From assembly GCA_038200305.1 (NCBI GenBank), contig JBBPYD010000065.1, forward strand, positions 1-64,000: a stretch of DNA of 64,000 bases, in the 5' to 3' direction. This stretch comes from JANXXV01 sp038200305. GTDB taxonomy: Bacteria > Acidobacteriota > Terriglobia > Bryobacterales > Bryobacteraceae. A model generated the notes under the pieces. It made no database searches, was not told where the DNA came from, and saw only the letters and a program-made list of their open reading frames with translations. The position numbers were made by a program, and so were the translations under genes. Position 1 is the stretch's first letter. Each line of letters begins with the position of its first letter. Below, piece by piece: positions 1-7,553 of the stretch.

Positions 1-190
1 GGCCCGCCTTCTCTAACGCTGACTCCGCTGTCCCCGCTTCACCCGCTGGGTGACATCGAATGCACTCCTGCCTTTCGTCCATGTCTCAACATAGCAATGC
101 CTTAGCACTCGATGCTCTTTCTTCAACTGCCGGATTTAGGATAATTGCAGCCGAGCCGCCGATGGATGGTGCAAATTGATGGTGCGCCCA
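1..190. other. Unassigned left edge
   Basis: I see no credible gene here on either strand: the reading frames are short and have no recognisable product. The stretch lies beyond the flagellin terminator and may be intergenic sequence belonging to a gene outside the window. Confidence 0.4.
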
Positions 191-236
191 TTAAAAAACC
201 GCGGCGAAGGGAAGCTTGCGCTCCACTCCGCCGCGG
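191..236 (-). terminator. Rho-independent terminator of flagellin gene
   Basis: An 8-bp perfect stem (CCGCGGCG at 199-206 with CGCCGCGG at 229-236) encloses a 22-nt loop that can pair further. Read on the minus strand it is followed by six T residues (193-198). It lies 37 bp beyond the flagellin stop codon, the right position and orientation for an intrinsic terminator. Confidence 0.8.
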
Positions 237-273
237 TGAAAGGTTCTACCACGAACCGTTAAGACCCAGTTGA

Positions 274-3200
274 TTAGCCTCTCAGCAGGGCCAGGATAGC
301 TTGCGGCGCAGAATTGGCCTGCGCTAGAGCTGCAATGCCGGCCTGCAAGGTGATGGATGCCTTGGTCAGGTTGGCTGCTTCGGACGCTAGATCCGCGTCG
401 CGGATTCGCGACTCGGAGGCGGCAAGGTTGCCCACTTGTGACTGCGCCAGGTTCACGGCGTAATTGAGCTGGTTCTGGCCACGGCCAACCACAGCTTGCG
501 ATTTGCCGAGTGAGCTGATGGCGCTAGATAATGCAGTGACCGCGGTCTGCGCATTGCTCTGGTTGCTAATATCGGCCGTGCTCCCGCCCGCCGACACCGT
601 GGAGGCAGTTGTGGTGTTTGGCGACCCGACGCCGTTTCCACTCGCGTTGGCTCCGACACTGACGCTGAACGATCCATTACTGATAAAGCGGATCTGATCT
701 ACGCCGGCTGTGTCGTCCTTTACAGCAACGACCTTCTGCAGAGAGCCATTGTTGGACTGCTGGAGCTGCGTGTTAATCGTACTGATCGCTTCGTCGATGG
801 AACGTGCGTTCCGGATGGTGTTGTTTTGCAAATGGATGGTCTGCGACTGCTGCACGCCACCATTGTCGGAGCTGACCGTAATGGTCTGGTCGTCATTGCC
901 GTGTGTGAGGGCGCTAAACGTAAGGCCCGCAATCTGATTTGCCCCGCCCGCGTCGATGGACGGACTGTTCGCCACAGTTGCGGTAGCCGCGTTACCGGCG
1001 AAAGCGACACCAGTTGCGCCGAAGCCGATGTCGGAATTGGTTGAAGCGCGAGAATTGACCTGGAACTTCGTTCCATTGCTCGAGCTGATGGTGAGCGCGC
1101 CGCTCGCAAAGCTGGCCTGCAGGCCGTCGGCCTGCAACGTGCTGCTGGCTGCAAATGCAGTGTTCAAGCGATTCGCGATATCGGTTCCAGTGGGAGCCGT
1201 ACCGGCAGCGGCGAGTGCTGTAGGGGACGTAGTCAAATTTAACGCTCGGGAAATGCTGCTGGCGCCTGTATCAGCAATCGAAATGGCTGAGCTGAGGCCC
1301 GTTGTAGCCGATGTGATCGAAATAGTACCGTTGAGCGCTGAAACGAGGGTCGCCGAGCTGCCAGTTGCCTTTTGCGCTGCTGTGTTGAGGAACAATGCGA
1401 TATTGGCAAGTGTTTCCGTCGCACCCTTGTTAGCATCGGCTGTAAAGTTAGCTGATACCGAAATGCCGTCAATGGTGAAGCCGAGCGTTGTTCCACCGGT
1501 GAGCGTGGCTGCCGTGGTGTCGACGGTTCCCGCCGCGATCAGCGTACCGGCGGCGGTCGCCGCCGTGGCGCTTCCGCCGGCCAAATTGATGGAAACACCA
1601 TTTGTTCCGGTTCCGGCCGTCGCCGTGAGATTCGTGGAAGCATCCACAGTCACTCCAAGAGCAGCCGAGGTCGCATTTGCGGTAATGGAAAGAGAAGAAC
1701 CGCTGCCGCTGGTGGGGGAAGTCAAAATCAGATTATTACTGCCGTCCAGCGATGCTACGTTCACGTTTGCGCCCAATCCAAGAGCGGAACGGGCAGCCGA
1801 ATTGATGTACTTCACTATGTTCGCCCCGGTTTCAGCGCCGCCTTTATTTGGATCATTGGCGAAATTGACCGATACTGCCGTGCCGTCAATGGTGAGACTG
1901 AGCGCCGTTGAGGCGAATCCACCCGTATTGGCTGTCGCGATTGCGGTCGTGCCTGTCGTTGTGGCCGTGGTGGTCGCGCTAGACGCTCCGTTGACCGAAA
2001 ACTCCAGATTCACTGTTCCACTTGCTGTCGCCGTGCTATACGCGGCTCCGGTGATTGTCGAGTAATCAAACGCACTCGCCGCACCCAGCTTCGAGGAGCC
2101 AAGCCCGAGCAAGTTCGCCGTATCTCCGCCGGCGCTCACTGAGAATTTTTGTCCTTGCGAGCTGCTGAACTGTAGCGTACCGGTGCTAGTGGTCAGAGTG
2201 ATCCCAGCAGCTTTCAAACTTGCATTGTTCGCTATCTGAGTGCCTAAGCTCGCCGCGGCTGCGGCGACTGTCAGACCCGATGCGATGCTGATGTCCACCG
2301 GACCGGTGAGACCGCCGCCCTGCAAGCGAACCGTCGTAGCCGTTGTCGTGCCGCTGCCGGCTAGCGCCGCGCTCGCCGTCACGGTCGTCGTCAGGGCGTT
2401 GCCCGTCGTGCCAGATGAAATGCTGCCCAACAGAGCATTGGCGGTGAGGTCTCCCGCGTTGACTTGGAAAGCCGCGGAACTGGAGCTGAAGGCGAGTGAC
2501 TGCTTGCCGGTTGCCGAGTCCGTTACTACCGACGCGCTGATTCCAGCATTCTTGAATGCTGTCGCTGAGGAACTAACCCCGCCGCCAGCGGCCTGAATCG
2601 CAGAATTGATGGCTGTGACCAGCGTGCTGGTGTCATTCACTCCATTGAGATTGACCGAGACCTGAATTTTACCGGCATCGGAAAAACCAGGGCCGGTGAA
2701 GGAGAAATTGGTAGAGCCCGAAATCGATTGAGAAGCCACATTGGTGGCGTTCGCCAGGATATTCTGGACGCTGGTTGCGGACGCGGAACTCAGATCTACC
2801 ACCGCATTACCCTTGGCCTGAACCCCTTTCAGTCCGAGGCTCTTGCTGTCCACGGAAGACGTGCTCAGATCGATGGAGACCCCGCCGTTCTGAATCGCGG
2901 TGGACACATTCGCTCTGCCACCACCGATGAAGACGGTCAAATTTTTGGAGAAGGCGCCGTTCGTATCGAGGCCAACCGCCTGGGACTGCCTGTCAATTTC
3001 ACCAAGCACGCTCTGAAACTCGGAGCTTAGTACCGAGCGATCGCCAGTAAAAGTTCCCGAAGCCGACTGGGTAGCTAGGGTGCGGGCACGATCCAGAAGC
3101 TTTGAAATGTTGTTAATACCGCCATCGATGATCTGAAGCTGGCTCAGACCGTCATTGGCGTTGCGAATACCCTGTGTCAAGACCGCTTGATCGGAACGGA

Positions 3201-3360
3201 ATCCGTTCGCAATCGCGAGTCCGGCCGCATCGTCTCCACTCTGGGTGATGCGGAGGCCGGAGGTGACTCGTCCGATGGTCTTGGCTTGAAAATCGCTGTT
3301 CTGGCGGATATATTCCTGTGCCTGCAGCGAGGCGACGTTCGTGTTAACTGAAAAAGACAT
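274..3360 (-). CDS. fliC: Flagellin, very large
   Basis: Main filament protein of the flagellum, exported by the flagellar type III system. The N-terminal D0/D1 helices (about residues 1-165, beginning MSFSVNTNVASLQAQ) and the C-terminal D1/D0 helices (about 930-1028) are typical of flagellins. The roughly 770-residue centre is rich in Ala, Ser, Thr and Gly and holds degenerate repeats of the flagellin-hook IN type. Two copies of an IDGxxVSxNFxxDxNKG unit lie near residues 485-560 and 625-705. At 1028 residues it is about twice the length of common flagellins. The start has a Shine-Dalgarno AAGGAG 7 nt upstream. It follows fliW and csrA on the same strand and ends in an intrinsic terminator. 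The name fliC/hag is by family only. Confidence 0.93.
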   Translation of the reverse strand: MSFSVNTNVASLQAQEYIRQNSDFQAKTIGRVTSGLRITQSGDDAAGLAIANGFRSDQAVLTQGIRNANDGLSQLQIIDGGINNISKLLDRARTLATQSASGTFTGDRSVLSSEFQSVLGEIDRQSQAVGLDTNGAFSKNLTVFIGGGRANVSTAIQNGGVSIDLSTSSVDSKSLGLKGVQAKGNAVVDLSSASATSVQNILANATNVASQSISGSTNFSFTGPGFSDAGKIQVSVNLNGVNDTSTLVTAINSAIQAAGGGVSSSATAFKNAGISASVVTDSATGKQSLAFSSSSAAFQVNAGDLTANALLGSISSGTTGNALTTTVTASAALAGSGTTTATTVRLQGGGLTGPVDISIASGLTVAAAAASLGTQIANNASLKAAGITLTTSTGTLQFSSSQGQKFSVSAGGDTANLLGLGSSKLGAASAFDYSTITGAAYSTATASGTVNLEFSVNGASSATTTATTTGTTAIATANTGGFASTALSLTIDGTAVSVNFANDPNKGGAETGANIVKYINSAARSALGLGANVNVASLDGSNNLILTSPTSGSGSSLSITANATSAALGVTVDASTNLTATAGTGTNGVSINLAGGSATAATAAGTLIAAGTVDTTAATLTGGTTLGFTIDGISVSANFTADANKGATETLANIALFLNTAAQKATGSSATLVSALNGTISITSATTGLSSAISIADTGASSISRALNLTTSPTALAAAGTAPTGTDIANRLNTAFAASSTLQADGLQASFASGALTISSSNGTKFQVNSRASTNSDIGFGATGVAFAGNAATATVANSPSIDAGGANQIAGLTFSALTHGNDDQTITVSSDNGGVQQSQTIHLQNNTIRNARSIDEAISTINTQLQQSNNGSLQKVVAVKDDTAGVDQIRFISNGSFSVSVGANASGNGVGSPNTTTASTVSAGGSTADISNQSNAQTAVTALSSAISSLGKSQAVVGRGQNQLNYAVNLAQSQVGNLAASESRIRDADLASEAANLTKASITLQAGIAALAQANSAPQAILALLRG

Positions 3361-3368
3361 CCATTCTC

Positions 3369-3377
3369 TCCTTGTAT
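3369..3377 (-). promoter_or_regulatory. CsrA-binding-like site over flagellin Shine-Dalgarno
   Basis: The minus strand reads ATACAAGGA, matching the first nine positions of the CsrA SELEX consensus RUACARGGAUGU. The GGA is part of the flagellin Shine-Dalgarno. A CsrA dimer bound here would block ribosome entry, as known for Bacillus hag. The match is seen directly; the binding is inferred. Confidence 0.65.
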
Positions 3378-3387
3378 TTGACTGAGC

Positions 3388-3404
3388 CCGGAATCCTTCC
3401 CCGG
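3388..3404 (-). promoter_or_regulatory. Second CsrA-site-like hairpin in flagellin leader
   Basis: On the minus strand a CCGG/CCGG stem encloses the 9-nt loop GGAAGGATT, presenting the AAGGAT core of a CsrA site. It lies 25 nt upstream of the site on the Shine-Dalgarno. Two such sites at this distance are what a CsrA dimer bridges in known hag leaders. Confidence 0.5.
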
Positions 3405-3471
3405 CCTGCGGCTTTTACCGCGGTTCTCGTTCTAAATTCATATCGGTGCAGATTGGGATTGTTTGAAAGAA

Positions 3472-3699
3472 TTATCGGCGGAGCTTCTTCAGCATCTCCG
3501 CCATGAGTTCGGGAGACGCCTGGCGCGCCGCCGCCTGATTGGCCTGCTGGGTTTCGCGCACTTCACTTCGAAGAATCGTAACCTCTTTAGGGGCCTCTAT
3601 CCCGAGTTTGACCTGGGAAGCCCCCACTTCCAGAATCTTGATCTCGACTCCCTCGCCGATGAACAACGATTCTCCGGCCCGCCGTCTAATTACAAGCAT
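3472..3699 (-). CDS. csrA: Carbon storage regulator CsrA
   Basis: RNA-binding translational repressor that acts as a homodimer on GGA-containing leaders. At 75 residues it has the standard N-terminal strand MLVIRRRAGESLFIGEGVEI and the conserved VKLGIEAPKEVTILR segment ending in the RNA-contacting arginine. The Ala/Gln-rich C-terminal tail is a normal variable extension. Its start overlaps the end of fliW by 10 bp, and its own Shine-Dalgarno lies in a small GGAG-G-CTCC palindrome that could itself be a CsrA target. Position between fliW and flagellin points to control of flagellin translation, with FliW as antagonist. Confidence 0.96.
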   Translation of the reverse strand: MLVIRRRAGESLFIGEGVEIKILEVGASQVKLGIEAPKEVTILRSEVRETQQANQAAARQASPELMAEMLKKLRR

Positions 3700-4142
3700 T
3701 TTGGAGCCTCCGGGCCGGGAAACAGCGGATGTTGGACTGAGTAGTCCGAATCATCCCGGATTGCCTGCACTCCCTGCCGCGTCTCCGGATTGATCACCAA
3801 CGGCCCGAGCAGGTTCACGGTTGGAGAACCTTTTTCCCCGGCACACACCAGCGCCAGGCAGCGTAGCGATTTGTCTGCCTCAGCGGCGATTCCAATTACG
3901 TTGAGATCGTCCACCGATAACGCGATGCGATAATTGGGGTCAATCGCCTCAACCGGCAGAGTGAGGAAGCACAGGTCAGGCGAAACCAGGCTTTGTAGGA
4001 AGAGCACTGGCTTGGTGGCCTCCCGCTCAATGGGAACAAACAGCCGTTCAGATTCAAATCCCGGCAATCCGCGCGGGAATGAGATCAAGGTGCTGGTGTC
4101 GTACTCTATAACTCCGAATTCTCTGCTTGCACAACGCAGCAT
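3690..4142 (-). CDS. fliW: Flagellar assembly factor FliW
   Basis: FliW binds CsrA allosterically and also binds free flagellin, so CsrA is released when flagellin is exported. The 150-residue protein carries the family hallmark FPRGLPGFE near residue 24 and the FGVIEYD start region. I use the ATG at 4142; a TTG three codons upstream (4151) sits at a better distance from a GGGAG motif and is possible. First gene of the leftward fliW-csrA-flagellin cassette. Divergent from folC, with about 140 bp between them. Confidence 0.93.
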   Translation of the reverse strand: MLRCASREFGVIEYDTSTLISFPRGLPGFESERLFVPIEREATKPVLFLQSLVSPDLCFLTLPVEAIDPNYRIALSVDDLNVIGIAAEADKSLRCLALVCAGEKGSPTVNLLGPLVINPETRQGVQAIRDDSDYSVQHPLFPGPEAPKCL

Positions 4143-4167
4143 TGTTAGCAATGATCTCCCTTTCTCT

Positions 4168-4175
4168 TTATCGGA
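4168..4175 (-). promoter_or_regulatory. Possible sigma-28 -10 element before fliW
   Basis: The minus strand reads TCCGATAA, one base from the FliA (sigma-28) -10 consensus GCCGATAA. A weak TAATACTA lies 12 nt upstream where TAAAGTTT is expected. A perfect GCCGATAA also occurs at 3472-3479, over the csrA stop codon and 111 nt before flagellin, but without a -35. Suggestive only. Confidence 0.25.
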
Positions 4176-4284
4176 AGCAGTTACGCCTAGTATTAGGAGA
4201 CTCAGGAAAACCTGACCCGCCTGTTGTACGATGGCCTAGAGCGACCTTCCCTGCAAGCATAGACAACACACGTAAACCTTCCCA

Positions 4285-5550
4285 ATGAATTACCCCGACT
4301 CCGTCGAGTATCTATACTCGCTCGGCAACGAATCCAAAGTTTTCAAGCTCGGCCTCGAACCCATCACGATTCTTCTTAAAGCGCTGGGGGACCCTCAGCA
4401 GGCTTTCCGGTCCGTCCACGTCGCGGGCACCAATGGCAAGGGTTCCACCTGCGCGATGATCGAATCTGGCCTACGGGCCGCGGGTATTCGAACCGGCCTG
4501 TTTACGTCTCCGCATCTGGTGGAGCCCACCGAACGCATCCAAATCGACGGGAAACCGGTCAGCGCCCCTGAGTTCGCCCAGGCATTTGCAGAAGTGCATG
4601 GGGCAGCCGAATCGCTCATGGAAGCCGGGAAGCTGGAATACCACCCCACCTATTTCGAGACCGTCACCGCAATGGCATTCGTTCTATTTCGCCAACGCAG
4701 GGTTGAAACCGCCGTTGTAGAGGTCGGGCTTGGCGGCCGCCTGGATGCGACCAACATTCTTCGCCCGCAGCTTTGTGTCATCACGCCAATCGACTACGAT
4801 CACGAATCCTATCTGGGCAGCGGCATTGAGCAGATTGCCGCGGAAAAGGCGGGTATTCTAAAGGAAGGCATACCGGTCGTTTTCGCGCTGCAACGGCTTG
4901 AAGTGCGTCAGGTACTGTGTGAATTTGTTCACAAACTGAATCTGACCGTGCGGGAATACTTGGCCGATGTACAGGATGAGCGAATCACCAGAGAGGGCTG
5001 TTCGTTCACCGCGACCGGCTCCGAGCGGATCTCCATCACCTGCCCCTTGGCCGGGCAACATCAGGTAATCAATGCGATGACAGCCGCGAATGCCCTGCGG
5101 GCGCTTGGGGTGCCGGTCAAGACCATTGAGGAAGGTATCCGCACAGTCCGCTGGCCGGGCCGGCTGGAAACGGTATCACGCCAGCCTCTTATCATTCTAG
5201 ACGGAGCGCACAATCCGGCGGGCGCGCGGGCGCTCGCGCAGCATATTCGCTCTTTCTATTCGGATCGCAAGGTGTGGCTCATTTACGGAGCGATGCGGGA
5301 TAAGGCCGTGGAGGAGATCAGCGAAATTCTGTTTCCAGTAGCGGACCATATCATCCTTACGGCGCCTGATATGCCGAGGGCCGTGAAACCCGAGACACTG
5401 CTGGAGATGGCGGACGCAACTCGCACCGAAACTGCGCTGGATCTGAAGACCGCGCTGCAAATCGCCCGCCGCGCGCCTACAGAAACGGCGATCTTCATTA
5501 CCGGGTCGCTCTATTTGGTAGGAGAGGCTCGGGCGCTCCTCGTACAATGA
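4285..5550 (+). CDS. folC: Bifunctional folylpolyglutamate/dihydrofolate synthase
   Basis: Adds glutamate to dihydropteroate and to folates in an ATP-dependent ligase reaction in the cytoplasm. The Mur-ligase-like P-loop VAGTNGKGST is at about residues 47-56. The Mur-family segment EVGLGGRLDATN and the C-terminal LDGAHNPAGA follow in the expected order. Its 421 residues are the normal length for the family. First gene of a rightward run with plsC, whose start is 9 bp downstream. Confidence 0.95.
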   Translation: MNYPDSVEYLYSLGNESKVFKLGLEPITILLKALGDPQQAFRSVHVAGTNGKGSTCAMIESGLRAAGIRTGLFTSPHLVEPTERIQIDGKPVSAPEFAQAFAEVHGAAESLMEAGKLEYHPTYFETVTAMAFVLFRQRRVETAVVEVGLGGRLDATNILRPQLCVITPIDYDHESYLGSGIEQIAAEKAGILKEGIPVVFALQRLEVRQVLCEFVHKLNLTVREYLADVQDERITREGCSFTATGSERISITCPLAGQHQVINAMTAANALRALGVPVKTIEEGIRTVRWPGRLETVSRQPLIILDGAHNPAGARALAQHIRSFYSDRKVWLIYGAMRDKAVEEISEILFPVADHIILTAPDMPRAVKPETLLEMADATRTETALDLKTALQIARRAPTETAIFITGSLYLVGEARALLVQ

Positions 5551-5559
5551 AGGTTAAAC

Positions 5560-6297
5560 ATGTCTCCCGGGCTGCTTAGGGCGCTGTTCATCACCGACCC
5601 GCTCATCATTGTCGCGACCGTAATTCTCGGTTCGATCAACCTCTTTGTATCACTGTTCGATGCAGGCGGCTACAAGCAGGTCGCAATCGCGCAGTACTGG
5701 TCCAGGGTGCTGCTGTTCCTCGCAGGCGTAAAGCTTCGAATTGACGGACTGGAAAAGATCGATCCCACCGGCAGCTATGTATTCGTATCGAATCATGTGA
5801 GCTATATGGATACTCCGGTGGTCTTAGGGCACATTCCCGTCCAGTTTCGATTTTTAGCCAAAAAGGCACTGTTCAGCATTCCATTCCTCGGCTACCACTT
5901 AAAACGCGCCGGACACATTCCGGTGCCGCGTGAGAACCCGCGAGCGGCATTGAAGGCGATGTCCGATGCCGCGAAAATCATCCGGGAACGTGGCGTTTCG
6001 GTGCTGATCTTCCCGGAAGGCGGCCGGTCACTCACCGGGTTAAAGCCGTTCAAAGAGGGCGCTGCGTACATCGCGATTAAGGCCGGCGTCCCGGTTGTAC
6101 CGCTCAGTCTTACAGGAACTCTTGAGGTTTTGCCCATGGGTTCGCTGAACGTCCGGCCCGGCCGAGTTGTACTTCGGGTGGGCGATCCGATTCCTACCGC
6201 GCACCTGACTTTGCACGATCGCGCAAAGCTCAACGAAGAGCTGCAGCAACGTGTTTCGGAACTGCTGGGCGAACCGTCATATACTCAAACGAAATGA
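5560..6297 (+). CDS. plsC: 1-acyl-sn-glycerol-3-phosphate acyltransferase
   Basis: Membrane acyltransferase that makes phosphatidic acid from lysophosphatidic acid. The catalytic HX4D motif is NHVSYMD at about residue 79, and the glycerophosphate-binding motif FPEGGRS follows at about 151. N-terminal hydrophobic stretches (residues 8-28 and around 48-58) fit membrane attachment. At 245 residues it is typical. A TACAAT hexamer overlaps the folC stop codon and could give an internal promoter. Its stop overlaps the next gene as ATGA. Confidence 0.93.
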   Translation: MSPGLLRALFITDPLIIVATVILGSINLFVSLFDAGGYKQVAIAQYWSRVLLFLAGVKLRIDGLEKIDPTGSYVFVSNHVSYMDTPVVLGHIPVQFRFLAKKALFSIPFLGYHLKRAGHIPVPRENPRAALKAMSDAAKIIRERGVSVLIFPEGGRSLTGLKPFKEGAAYIAIKAGVPVVPLSLTGTLEVLPMGSLNVRPGRVVLRVGDPIPTAHLTLHDRAKLNEELQQRVSELLGEPSYTQTK

Positions 6298-7400
6298 AGA
6301 TTTTGCCCGCGCTTGCCTGTTCTATAGCTGTAATTGGATTTTTGTTCGCCCAACAACCCGCACCGCAACCATCCATATCGATTGAAGAGTACGAGCCTAA
6401 ATCGACGCTCGTGGTGACCGAGCACCATCCTACGCACGCCAAGTACCCCTTTATCGATATCCATAATCATCAACGTGATGTGAGCACGGGCCATCTGGAA
6501 CAGTTGATCAAAGACATGGATGGATTGAACATGAAGATCCTGGTCAATTCGCCGGTAAATGGAAGCTACGGCGATGCCACAAAGAAGTTAGTCACGGCGT
6601 TCAGGGACTTCAACAAAGACCGGTTCGCCACCATGACGAATATCGACTTTCACGGCGTAGATGAACCAGGCTACAGCCAGCGCATTGCGGCGCAACTTGA
6701 GCAGGACATCAAGAACGGCGCGATTGGACTGAAGGTCTGGAAGAATTTCGGAATCAACGAGAAAGATTCCAAGGGCCAACGCCTTCACGTGGACGACCCG
6801 AGGTTTGATCAGGTCTTTGAAGTGTGCGCAAAGTACAAGATTCCCGTGCTGATCCACACCGCCGATCCGTGGGGCCTGTTCCAGCCGATGGACAAGTATA
6901 ACGAGCGATGGCTTGAACTGAAGATGCGGTCTGGACGCAACCATTGGTCGGCGAGCGATCCTACTTGGGAAACCTTGATTGGCGAGCAGCACAATCTGTT
7001 CCGCAGGCACAGAAACACCATTTTTATCGACGCGCACATGGGATGGTTGGCAAACAATCTGAACGAGCTCGGAAAACTGATGGACGAGTTGCCAAATCTT
7101 TACGGAGAGATCGGCGCGATCACCAGCGATCTGGGCCGCCAGCCTCGCTTCGCACACAAATGGCTGGTGAAATATCAGGATCGCGTTCTATTTGGCAAGG
7201 ATCTGTATAGTGTTCCTGAATATTACACCTACTTTCGTTTGCTGGAGACGGATGATGATTTCTTCGATCCGATCCGGAAGTATCATGGCATCTGGAAACT
7301 GTACGGGTTGGATCTACCGGATGAGGTGCTGAAGAAGATCTATTACAAGAATGCGCTACGCCTTTTTCCGAGCCTGAACTCAGCCGGTTTTCCAAAGTAG
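6294..7400 (+). CDS. Secreted amidohydrolase-2 family hydrolase
   Basis: TIM-barrel metal-dependent hydrolase of the amidohydrolase_2 type; substrate unknown. An N-terminal signal peptide ends in the alanine/glutamine-rich FAQQPAPQ, so it is probably periplasmic. Metal-ligand motifs are in order: DIHNH (HxH) at about residue 56, HTADPW near 188, DAHMGW near 247, and a late FGKD that supplies the aspartate. It is translationally coupled to plsC by an ATGA overlap, though no shared pathway is obvious. The family also includes decarboxylases of the ACMSD type. Confidence 0.85.
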   Translation: MKILPALACSIAVIGFLFAQQPAPQPSISIEEYEPKSTLVVTEHHPTHAKYPFIDIHNHQRDVSTGHLEQLIKDMDGLNMKILVNSPVNGSYGDATKKLVTAFRDFNKDRFATMTNIDFHGVDEPGYSQRIAAQLEQDIKNGAIGLKVWKNFGINEKDSKGQRLHVDDPRFDQVFEVCAKYKIPVLIHTADPWGLFQPMDKYNERWLELKMRSGRNHWSASDPTWETLIGEQHNLFRRHRNTIFIDAHMGWLANNLNELGKLMDELPNLYGEIGAITSDLGRQPRFAHKWLVKYQDRVLFGKDLYSVPEYYTYFRLLETDDDFFDPIRKYHGIWKLYGLDLPDEVLKKIYYKNALRLFPSLNSAGFPK

Positions 7401-7437
7401 CGGCTCCAGCAGCAGTAACTGCGCTACACTGTGGGGC

Positions 7438-7509
7438 GTGGAAGCTCTTTGGCTGGTGCTGATCGTTATCGCCGTTCTTGTACTGATCCGTTCTGTGGGC
7501 GGTGGTTGA
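7438..7509 (+). CDS. Possible 23-residue membrane peptide
   Basis: A GTG-started frame encodes a short acidic/aromatic start (MEALW) followed by about 14 hydrophobic residues (LVLIVIAVLVLI) and a RSVGGG tail. That is the layout of a single-span small membrane protein, and also resembles the first helix of SPFH/stomatin proteins. A G-rich stretch directly precedes the GTG but there is no good Shine-Dalgarno. It may be a real small protein, a remnant of a lost SPFH gene, or chance. Confidence 0.25.
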   Translation: MEALWLVLIVIAVLVLIRSVGGG

Positions 7510-7520
7510 GGGCCGAACAA

Positions 7521-7539
7521 GTCCGGTCGTGGACCGGGC
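7521..7539. terminator. Hairpin between convergent genes
   Basis: An 8-bp stem, GTCCGGTC with GACCGGGC and one wobble pair, closes a 3-nt loop in the short gap between the rightward unit ending at 7400/7509 and the leftward rsr gene. There is no T-run on either side, so termination is only inferred from its position. Confidence 0.35.
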
Positions 7540-7553
7540 ACCTGCGGTTGAAC

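Noticed and set aside
956..2065. 369-codon open frame antisense to flagellin
   Set aside because: Low-complexity Ala/Val/Pro-rich translation caused by the biased codons of the Ser/Thr/Ala-rich flagellin centre; no start signal or family likeness.
3472..3479. Perfect sigma-28 -10 sequence GCCGATAA before flagellin
   Set aside because: It coincides with the last two arginine codons and the stop of csrA, and no -35 is present at the right distance; kept only as a remark.
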